64,000 nt of DNA from Lathyrus oleraceus (taxonomy: Eukaryota; Streptophyta; Magnoliopsida; Fabales; Fabaceae). This document shows, piece by piece, positions 46,786 through 56,192 of this stretch. The stretch spans positions 433,685,408-433,749,407 of the forward strand of contig NC_066584.1 of the NCBI RefSeq assembly GCF_024323335.1. The letters are read 5' to 3'. The notes below the pieces were generated by a model, which was not told where the DNA came from, searched no databases, and saw nothing but the letters and a program-made list of their open reading frames with translations. Position 1 is the first letter of the stretch. Every line of letters starts with the position of its first letter. A program made the translations under genes and the position numbers.

Positions 46786-48049
46786 AGTCGATGGTAAACC
46801 TTGGTTTCACGACATCAAATGCTTTTTGCAAAACCAAGAATATTCAATAGATGCAACAACCCTTGACAAGAAAACATTGAGGAAGTTAGCATCCAAATTC
46901 TTCTTAAGCAATGGTGTGTAATACAAGAGAAACCACGACATGATTCTGCTCAGATGCGTGGATGGACATGAAGCGGACCTGTTGATCAAGGAGATTCATG
47001 AAGGATCCTTTGGAACTCATGCTAATGGGTATGCCATGGCCAAGGAGATTTTGAGAGCTGGTTATTACTGGTTGACCATGGAATCCGACTGCTTCAATTA
47101 TGCTAGAAAATGTCATAAATGCCAAATCTATGCCGACAAGGTACACGTGCCTCCTACCCTACTAAATGTTTTGACGTCACCGTGGCCTTTTTCAATGTGG
47201 GGCATCAACATGATTGGCGCCATCGAGCCTAAAGCTTCCAATGGTCACCGCTTCATCTTGGTTGCCATTGATTACTTTACCAAATGGGTAGAAGCCGCCT
47301 CTTATGCTAATGTGACAAAACAAGTGATTGCACGGTTCCTCAAGAAAGAGATTATTTGCCGTTATAGAGTTCCAAGCCGGATCATTACAGATAATGGGAC
47401 GAATCTGAATAATAAGACCATGAAAGAATTATGCGAAAGCTTCAAGATTGAGCACCATAACTCTTCACCATATCGTCCAAAGATGAATGGCACTGTTGAA
47501 GCCGCTAATAAAAACATCAAGAAGATCCTGCAGAAAATGGTGAAAACCTATAAGGATTGGCACGAAATGCTACCCTTTGCACTGCATGGATACCGGACTT
47601 CCGTCCGCACTTCAACAGGGGTAACCCCATTCTCTTTGGTATATGGGATCGAAGTGGTTCTCCCAATTGAAGTAGAGATACCTTCAATGAGAATCTTGAT
47701 GGAGACCAAGCTAGAAGAGGCTGAATGGATCCAAAACATATTTGATCAGTTAAACCTCATAGATGAGAAGCGAATGACTTCTTTGTGCCATGGACAGTTA
47801 TACCAGAAACAACTCAAAAGGGCTTTTGACAAGAACGTACGTGTTCGGGAAATCAGAGAAGGAGACCTCGTGCTCAAGAAGATCTTGCCAATACACAAGG
47901 ACTCACGTGGGAAGTGGACTCCCAATTATGGAGGCCCATATGTTGTGAAGAAAGCCTTCTCCGGAGGTGCCTTGATTCTCACAACTATGGATGATGAAGA
48001 GCTCTCACACCTCGTGAACTCTGATGCAGTTAAAAAATATTATGCCTAA
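46786..48049 (+). pseudogene. Ogre D integrase, first catalytic Asp replaced by Asn
   Basis: Frame 2, same as RT. A stop at 46919 lies before the main open part 46940-48049. The zinc region has HEGSFGTHANGYAMAKEI and CHKCQIYADK. The core has WGINMIGAIEPK, where the catalytic Asp of the usual WGIDMIG is Asn (AAC, 47207-47209). Then ITDNGTNLNN keeps the second Asp and NGTVEAANKNIKKI keeps the Glu. The C-terminus has DLVLKKILP and GPYVVKKAFSGGAL. It is closely related to the Ogre A integrase but in the opposite orientation. The enzyme would be inactive. Confidence 0.88.
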
Positions 48050-48245
48050 TAAAAACCCGCTAAGTCGAAAACTTGAAAGGGCGATTTAGGCACACAAAAA
48101 AAGGCGATCCAGGCAGAAGTTAGGGATGAATAAAAAATGATGGCTCGCTAAGTTGAAAACCTGAAAGGGCAACTTAAGCAAAAAAAAAAAGAGCGTCCCA
48201 GTGGATTGAAAACCTGAAAGGGCGATCCAGGAAAAAGTTAGGGGC
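48050..48245 (+). repeat. three-copy post-pol motif, Ogre D
   Basis: Three imperfect units, each with GAAAACCTGAAAGGGCGAT (or AACTTGAAAGGGCGATTTAG), immediately after the integrase stop. Ogre A carries the same motif at the same place (33000-33160, minus strand). Confidence 0.8.
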
Positions 48246-48955
48246 AAAAGGCATAAACTGCATCAGATGTTAGTGATTGATACAGAAAAACTAGAGATGG
48301 AAGATCAATCCAGTTACTCCCCTTAGAAGCAAGGTTTTGGGGAATCATATCTATTAGGGATATTAGTGGTCACTGAATTCAACGTAAACCTTTCCTTATT
48401 GCCATTTTCAAAATTGTAACGTTCCATGGAGCTACGTCATTTGTGTGCTACCATCCTTGAATAAAATACAAGTTTTTACTATCAATCATTGTTAATTGTG
48501 TTCTTCTATGTTTTTTGTCATGCAAAGTGTCATTTATTTGTTAATAATGAAATTTTGAAACTTGAAAAGAATTTGAATTTTAGTGAAAGGAACAAAATTA
48601 CTTTGATATATGTGAAAATCAAGAGAAAATCATTTGTTTTTCCGAAAGTCTCAAGATTTCATAAATACTCTTGGATCACCAACAAAAAATCTCCATGGAA
48701 CACAACCTGTTAATCCTATGGAAGGATGACCCGTTGGCTAGTTATAACTGTCAATCTTAATAGATTCTCCTCTAGATACGCCTATTACTGGTACCGATTG
48801 GAGTTATTGGTGTTGAGGAATCAGAATCTCTATAAACAGTCCTTACAAACTCCCAGTCTGCCTATCGTCAGCATTACATATCATGATCATTCATATATCA
48901 TGCATAAAACAAAAAAAATATAAAATCATGCATGGTTCAAAATATACCTGGTACT
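48246..48955 (+). other. Ogre D 3' noncoding, unique part
   Basis: About 700 bp without a recognisable gene. ORFs at 48489-48713 and 48726-48923 have no domain and biased AT-rich composition. Confidence 0.6.
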
Positions 48956-49530
48956 CATTTGCGTTGCCCATTTGGTCTCGTCGTTGATCGTTATCCCTTG
49001 ACCCAAAGTCCAATTGTCACTAGCACTTCATCCAAGATCCAATCATAATGGGAATCCGGAAGAATTCAGTTGTCACTGGTGTTATTTCCACTTCGATTGT
49101 TATTGGTATGTCAAGTTCAGGTGTCACTGATATCTTATAACAAATCCAATTGTTATTTGGTACCCTTAAAATCTAGTTGTCACTAGTGTCGTTTCGAGAG
49201 TTCAATTGTCATTGGCATCTCCAAAATTCAGTTGTTACTGGCATTATCATCAAAAATCTAGTGGTTACTAGTATATTTTCAAAAAAACGCCATGGTCATT
49301 GGAGTTTATTTAGAGTCCAGTAGTAACTGACACTTTGGTCTTAAAAAACCAATTGTTGTTGGCTTTCTCTAAAAGTCCAGTTATAACTGGCACTCCATTT
49401 GCAAATCCAATCGTAATTGGTACTTGAAGTTTGTCTATTGCCAACATCATTTAAAGTCCAGTTGAAACCGTCACCAATTTGTTATAAGCTGGTTGTAATC
49501 CATTGCTTACGGTCCGAGTCCAATCATCGT
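48956..49530 (+). repeat. degenerate minisatellite of short inverted units (Ogre D 3' region)
   Basis: About fifteen units of 25-45 bp, each centred on an imperfect palindrome such as CCAGTTATAACTGG, CCAATCGTAATTGG or CTAGTTGTCACTAG, with an AAAGTCCAGT-like lead and a GGCAC/T-like tail. Units diverge strongly but the two half-sites covary. It corresponds in position to the Ogre A minisatellite. Confidence 0.8.
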
Positions 49531-50267
49531 TGGCATATACAGAGAGTTTGATTACCCTGTCTTTCCTGATGGTTCCTATAAAGTCATGTGTGATTCATCA
49601 TGTTAAGGAATTCCCAGAAGCTTGGATGTTATTCTAGTTATAAATAACTCCAATGATTTTTTCCTTAACTGATTTCTTCATAAAGAGTCATCTTAGCCTT
49701 TTACTTGGATGATCTTCTCGTAAGAAGACTCCTAATTTGTTTTATATGGACAATTTTCTGGTAAGAAAACGCCGCTATGTTGCATGGATGATCTTCTTGT
49801 AAGAAGACTCCCATCTATTCTTGTGTTGGATGAATTTCATGTTAGGAATCTCCAAAATCTTTGATCGAATGAATTTCTTATGAGAAATCTCCAAAACTGT
49901 CAGATACATTTTAAAGTGTCGGGTCATGTCTGAACCTATTGATAAAATCATATTTTGAATATTCCCCAGCAATTCGTCATCCCTAGTATGTCTTCACCCA
50001 TTGGTCTTTGTCATTTTTCCTACGGATCACCAATACCATATTCTGAATGTTTTCCCCAAGTTTGCTTATCATCCATCATTAAAAAATCATGATAGGGTCC
50101 ATCATATCCCCAACAAACCAAACAGAAGCCTGTCAGCTCATAGCATAACATGTCATTGCATCTAGAGGCAAAATTTGGATTTTCTGTATTTAAATATCTT
50201 TCATCCTGATTTCAAGAGGATTACCATCACTCATGGCATCAAGTAAAGATATTTAGATAGGGGTAAC
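49531..50267 (+). other. Ogre D 3' end with polypurine tract
   Basis: Noncoding. Degenerate GATGATCTTCTTGTAAGAAGA units occur at about 49700-49890; these are themselves short inverted repeats (CTTCTTGTAAGAAG). It ends with the purine tract AGATAGGGGTAAC at 50255-50267, abutting the 3' LTR. Confidence 0.65.
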
Positions 50268-53200
50268 TGTCATACCCTAAATTTTGTCCCTCCTAACTCA
50301 TCTGCATTCACTCATTTGTGACCATTTGTTTGTATTCATGATTTATTGGTGTCCCATTTTTGCATAACTCCCTATGACCATTACATTTGGTCACAAAGAT
50401 CTTTCCATGTATAAGTTTAATGATCAGGGGTAAGTAGCATTGATTTGTGCATACTTTTTCTAAATTCAACTCATTCTTAGAATCGTTGAGATAACATGAC
50501 TCTTGTGGATATCCTTTTTGTTTACCTAAAAGCTTGATTTTGGATCATGATTACTTATAGTTATTTATGTTTTTGTGTTTTGCTCATGCATGCACCTATC
50601 ACATATCATTCATACATTTGTTTTTACAATTTTTCTATCAATGCACCACATTGGCACTTGTTGCATTATATGAGTTTTTGAAGGTTTAGAAACTTTGTCA
50701 TTAAAGGTTTAATTTAATTAAGTAGAATTGTATTTCATTTCAAAAATACATTAGGTATTATTTGGTTTTCTCTTGTTAATTTTTTGTTATTAAACCTTAA
50801 CAAAGGTATTTATTTTTATTTTTATTTTTTGTGTTTTGTTTGAAAGTAGTATCAATAATAATTAGCTTTATTTATCATTTTAAATTAATACAAAATTCTA
50901 TAAAAATAAATGACAAATATATTTTGTTCCTTTTATTTACATTCAAATAAAAATTTATTGTCACAGTTATGTTTAGATTTTTCTATTCTTATCATTCTAC
51001 TTTAAATTTCAAAACAAAAATATATTTTTATTTTATTCTTTTTCTTGTCTACGTTATAAAACCAACAAAATTAGTTTAAAAAAATATATTTTAAAAAAAT
51101 CAGTAAATATATATTTACATTTTTACAATAACTAGAATTATCAAGGCAAAAAGTTACATATAAGTAAAATTACAATATGTTTACAAGGCATGTCCAATAT
51201 GTTTACATTGTTACAGTAACTAGAATTGTTGTTCAATATGTTATAATATATTTACAAACAAAACCTGAGAGCTTCAAATGCATTAGTTACATATATACTA
51301 GTTACATATATATGTTCAAATTCTACATAACCCCAAAAATATCACTAGATAGCTTGTCCTTGTCCTGCCACCTCCTTCTGCTCTCCTTGGACAATTATTT
51401 TGTCTTGTTGCAGCATTGATAACAGAACACAACAGTTAACATTTTCCTTAAGTAAAACTTATTTTAAAAGGTCAATTGTAAAAAGAATAGAGCAGAGTAT
51501 CATCATTTAAGCAATTAAGCAGGAATTTCATCAGAAATTAAATTGAATCAAAATAAAAAATATTTTTATATTCAAACAATCCTAATTTATTTTCTTCAAT
51601 ATAAATAAGAAGTAACAGAAAGTATGAAGGGGGATCTGAGGAAGGCCATCGTATTGATTCAACCACATAACATAAATCAACAAACCTTCACAATACGCTA
51701 TTACAAACATCACTATACCATAACAAACCAACATCACTTTTCATCTTTTTCTTCACATAAAATAAACTTTCATCTTACTACCTCTACAACTCACAAATAT
51801 CAACATAACAATAATAAAATAAAAATGAAAAAATAGAAGCAAAAAGAAGAAGATAGATAATCATCAGATCCATTGCTCACAGTCATCCCATTAGTGCAAC
51901 TGCTCCCTCTCGTCGGATCCGCCACCGTCAGATCTACGAGTATCGTCGGTAATCATCACTTTTTATATATTTATTTCAAAGCTTTCCTTGTGATTTTATT
52001 TGGTTTATGTATGTTGTGTTTTCATTTGAGAAAGTAAAGGAATTTAAAATAGAGAGTGAGATTGAGACCACTTATGAGATTTGTTAGTTTTTATGTGAGA
52101 GTGTAGAAGTAGAGAGATGAGAAACATTGAGAAAGAGAGAGTGAAAGATGTTTTTAATTTGTGTTTTTCTGATTTTGTTTTGTTTATTTTGTTTTATATT
52201 CCTCGCCACATGTCCTGTTATTATTAGTTGTTTGGTTAATTTTGAAAAGTCAATATCTCATTTAACTCATTTATTATTAGCTTTTAAATTTTGGTAAAAA
52301 AATGAATGTATAACCGTGAGAGAGAAAGAGTGAATTAAGAAAATGGTGTTTTAAATCTTAGACTTTTTCAAAACATCATTTTTATTGTTTATGATTATTA
52401 TTATTTTATTTTATTGTCTTTTTTTTTCTTTTTTAATTTTTATGTTTATTTTTCTTTAAAACCTGATTACATGGGGGCGGTACTCCCCTAGAGGCTAATG
52501 GTATTTTCTTTTTCTTTCTTTCTCTTTCCTTCTTTTTGTTAATTATTATTTTTATTTTTTATTTTTAAATAGGGGATATATATTTAGTAATGCTTTTAAT
52601 GTTTTACTTCGGTCCTTTCTTCTTGCACTCCTTATCCAATCCTATTTGCACCTCTCTCTTTTGGGCTTTCTAGCCCATTTTCTTTATATTTCATTTGTTT
52701 GTCTTATCCTTGTTTTATTTATTGTTAATTTCTTGCATTCTCTTATTTTTATTATTGTATGGAAGAATAGAATTATGATTAAATAGAAAATTAAAATTAA
52801 AAAAAGAAACAATAAAGAAAATTATTCAATTTTTTTATCCTTTCTTTTGTTTTGTAGTTAATAACCATTTTATTTTATTTATTTATTTGTACTTGATTGA
52901 GTAGTGCTATATTATTATTTATTTCACTATTATTTTATTTGTTCTTCTCAAATGACAAATGTACTCTCATCCCGTTAATTCTAATTTTTATTTACTTGTT
53001 TGCTTTTATTTTATTTTCCTTAGTTAGATTAAATGAATTAATTAAATAATAGACTAAAAATAAATAAAATCAACCTTTCAAACAAGATCAAACACTTGAT
53101 CAACATCAAGTTAGTCTTCAAAATCTCACCAACTCAAAATATTTTCGAAAAAACCATTTTCATTTCCAATTTCAACTATTTTCAAATCATCGAGTGGTTT

Positions 53201-54316
53201 TTCTTAAAGTTAAACACAAGGTTAAAACTCTTCTTAAAATAAACACGAAAGCAGAGGACCATTAGAATCTAGCATTCTGGTGGAAACCCTCAAGTGATCG
53301 GTCCTAAGCCTTGCGTTTTGGGTTAACTGTTCATTCTTTTCTTTCGTCCCTAAAAAACTTTAATTAACTTGGATAAAATAAGGGCCGTTGGGATCAAGCA
53401 TTCGGGCGCAACTCTTTGAACAATTGATTCTTATCAAGCGTTTGTTGTCCATAAAACAATATTCTCAATTAATTTGAATGAAAAAGGACCATTGGAATCT
53501 AGCATTCCGGTGGAACCCCGAATGATTGATCCCGAGGCTTATGTCTCATTCTCATCAAATGTTCATCATTCATCTATAAAATACGTCTAACACGTCAAAC
53601 TCTTTCCTCGCCGTCGTGCGATTAATCTTCAAAACCTTTTCAAAAACGAAAAAACATCTTGTCTTAAGACGATGTAAAGCAATGTTTCGTCCATAATTGT
53701 TGAGTTGGGATAAGTGACGTTTTTCTAAATGTTGATTTGTAAATCCATTCGATGTGTGGTATACATCTGCTCCCCATCTGTTTTGGGTAAAACAATGTTT
53801 TTTCGTCGATTAATACAATATAGCTTTCGCTAAAATCGACCAACAAACAAACATTGTTCTACCTAGAACTACGTAAGCCTTGAGTTCTCTATTGAGATAC
53901 GTAGGAGCAAGATTGCAAAATCTTGTCAGGCCCATTAATAAAAAACTTAGGTTTGGTCCCCTCTGTTGCAAAAATCCAAAAACATTCTTCTCTCTTCTAT
54001 TCTTTCTTTCCCATCTAATAACTCGAGAAGCCTAACATTTCTAAGCTAACACTAACGCGCATAATTAACCTAATGGTTCCCGTTGGGTACAACGGACGTG
54101 AGGGATGCTAATACATTCCCCTTGCGTAATCGACTCCTGAACCCTGATATTAGTTGCGATGACCATATCTTATCCTTTCTTTTAGAGGTTTTATCGATAT
54201 TTCCCCTTTCCCTATTTGGGAATAAATAAAGTTCGGTGGCGACTCTATTCAGTCCATCATGCGAGTGTGCGATTGGGCTTCGCTTAAGTCGTGTTCTCAT
54301 TTTTCGAGGTGCGATA
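50268..54316 (+). repeat. Ogre D 3' LTR
   Basis: 4049 bp, collinear with the 5' LTR. Visible indels include one fewer TACATATATACTAGT unit near 51285 and an extra ATATTTTAAAAAAAT-like 15-nt stretch near 51085, which nearly cancel in length. Ends GATA, then target duplication ATGTG. Confidence 0.94.
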
Positions 54317-55090
54317 ATGTGCAATCTTGAAGTCTTTGCAAAGAGCTTCCACCATATTGTTATTCAAGTTTGATCCATTATCAGTAATGATCTTACTTGG
54401 CACACCATAACGACATATAATCTGATTCTTGATAAACCTTACAACAACTTGCTTGGTTACATTCGCGTACGATGTCGCTTCAACCAATTTTGTGAAGTAG
54501 TCAATTGCCACCAAAATGAAACGATGTCCATTCGAAGCTTTGGGCTCAATCATCCCAATCATATCAATTCCCCACATGGAGAAAGGCCAGGGGGAAGAGA
54601 TAACATTCAAAAGTGTTGGAGGAACATGAATCTTATCATAAATTTGACACTTATGGCACTTCTTCACAAACTTGAAACAGTCAGATTCCATTGTCAGCCA
54701 ATAGTAACCTGCTCGCAACATCTTCTTCGCCATTGCATGTCCATTGGAATGAATACCAAAGGAACCTTCGTGCACTTCGGTCATCAACAAGTCTGCTTCG
54801 TGTCTATCCACGCATCTGAGCAAAACCATGTCGAAGTTTCTCTTGTACAGTATATCACCATTCAAGTAGAAATTACCGGCTAATCTTCTCAAAGTCTTCT
54901 TATCTTTCAAAGATGCCCCAGGAGGGTAAATCTGACTTTGGAGGAAACATTTGATGTCGTAATACCACGGCTTCTCGTCTTTGATCTCTTCAACAGCAAA
55001 CACATGAGTTGGCCTATCAAGACGCATCACAGATAAATTGGGAACTTCAATCCAATGTTTCACTACAATCATTGATGCCAACGTTGCAAG
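54317..55090 (-). pseudogene. Ogre A integrase, N-terminal part, cut at both ends by insertions
   Basis: Minus-strand frame from the SIRE E junction (55090) to the Ogre D junction. It starts in the RNase H-integrase linker (LASMIVVKHW). It continues through KPWYYDIKCFLQSQIYPPG, the zinc region (HEGSFGIHSNGHAMAKKML; CHKCQIYDK), and the core with WGIDMIGMIEPK and IITDNGSNLNN. Both Asp residues are intact, unlike in Ogre D. No stop is present up to the Ogre D junction, and the frame continues at 33761. The ORF's apparent C-terminal residues (RTSKNENTT) are read-through into the Ogre D LTR. Confidence 0.92.
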
Positions 55091-56109
55091 TGTAAGAACA
55101 AAAATAGTTCTACAATAGATTCCATGATTTTGATGATAACAAAGGATGAAACCAAAAATGGCACCCTAACGAAAAGTTTCTAAGTGTGCAGGGTTCTAAA
55201 GAAAGAAGAAATAAATCTGATGATGTCATCAGATGCAAAACTAGATCAGATGCAAAATCTCAAGTATCAGAAGCATCTGAATATGAAGTAAAGTCTAGAA
55301 GCTCTGACTCTGAACATATGCCTTCTGCAAACTCTGAAGTTATCAGCGCCATCTGAACATTCAAGAAATAACATCAGAAGCAAATTTCTCCAGATACACA
55401 AAGACTCTAATCAGAATTGTTAATCATGATGAAGTAACGTTTAAGCCAAGTTAAAGTTCTGCAAATGGATTTCCTCAATTAGAAAGAGACGTTAATCTCC
55501 ACTTCCAAGAGAGAAGATACTAATTGTGGTAAGTAGTCACTTCTAAGTGAAAAAGTCTACTGCAGAAGCTATTAATGGAATGGCGTAACTACATCTCAAT
55601 ATCCAACAGATTCAACGCCACTTCAACTCTACTTCAACTCCTATAAATAGAGAAGAAATCTCATTCAGTACATATGAAAAAATCACTAGCCAAAACTATA
55701 CTGAAATCATATCACGCTCAAGAAAAACATCTTTGTTCTTCAAAGATTTTCACTAAGCTTTTGCTTATCAAGTGAAAAATTGTTCTTAAGTTTGTAATAT
55801 TTGCTTTCTTAGAAGCACACTAGATTACACATCTTGTATCTTTTTTATTTGATTTCCTCAAGTGACTATTTGTAGTCTGTAGACTTGAGAGGACTAAGAG
55901 ATTTTCTTTTCTCTTAGGGGTTGTTTGTAATCTTTCAAGATTAGTGGATTAAGTCCTTGTTGAAGGCGAAATCACCTTGGCCGGGTGGACTGGAGTAGCT
56001 TTGTGTTATAAGCGAACCAGTATAAAATCTTTGTGTGTTTTTCATTTTGCAAAAGCGCTTATTTTTTCAAACAATTCAAACCCCCCCTTTCTTGTTTTTC
56101 TCACCTTCA
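55091..56109 (+). repeat. SIRE E 5' LTR
   Basis: 1019 bp, starts TGTAAGAACA, ends CCTTCA next to the primer site. TATAAATA at 55642. Contains several TCAGAAGC/TCTGAAG-like short repeats at 55220-55400. The 3' LTR is not in the window. Confidence 0.9.
55642..55649 (+). promoter_or_regulatory. TATA box of SIRE E LTR
   Basis: TATAAATA in the context CTCCTATAAATAGAG, a close match to the plant consensus, about 550 bp into the LTR, the same relative place as in SIRE B. Confidence 0.7.
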
Positions 56110-56111
56110 AT

Positions 56112-56123
56112 TGGTATCAGAGC
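56112..56123 (+). other. primer-binding site, initiator tRNA-Met (SIRE E)
   Basis: TGGTATCAGAGC two bases after the LTR end, complementary to initiator Met-tRNA. Confidence 0.92.
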
Positions 56124-56192
56124 TCCGGCTCTGTTATTGATTTTCAAATCAAACACTTAACCGTGTAGAGAGATCCAGTGCGAGAAAAACAA

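Larger units (their letters stand above)
33762..54316 (+). mobile_element. Ogre D: complete Tat/Ogre-lineage giant element inserted in the Ogre A integrase
   Basis: 20,555 bp with LTRs of 4048 bp (33762-37809) and 4049 bp (50268-54316), starting TGTCATACCC. Target duplication ATGTG is at 33757-33761 and 54317-54321. The 3' LTR ends GATA where the 5' LTR ends GACA, one C-to-T change at the terminus. Order: LTR, tRNA-Arg-type primer site, leader repeat, ORF1, gag, protease, intron, RT, RNase H, integrase, 3' repeats, polypurine tract, LTR. An extra ORF before gag and an intron between protease and RT are diagnostic of Ogre. Many stops, at least two frameshifts and two lost catalytic Asp codons make it non-autonomous. 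Confidence 0.95.
8958..55090 (-). mobile_element. Ogre A: giant Tat/Ogre-lineage Ty3/gypsy element, minus strand, split by three insertions
   Basis: Read on the minus strand the LTR starts TGTAAGACCCC at 30036 and ends CCCGCTACA at 8958, with a purine tract just outside the LTR start, so this is the 3' LTR. Going right come a repeat-rich 3' noncoding zone and the C-terminal half of an integrase, then after Ogre D the N-terminal half. The frame is open up to 55090, where SIRE E cuts in. The rest of pol, gag, ORF1 and the 5' LTR must lie beyond the window. SIRE B (12659-29029), Ogre D (33762-54316) and SIRE E are later insertions. The Ogre identity rests on the integrase, the multi-kilobase LTR and the minisatellite 3' region. 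Candidate target duplication: TAAGG at 8953-8957, not testable here. Confidence 0.87.

Noticed and set aside
40937..48049. Two separate elements sharing the 37.8-50.2 kb interval
   Set aside because: Frames, domain order, the intron join and one pair of matching LTRs with ATGTG duplications all fit a single decayed Ogre.
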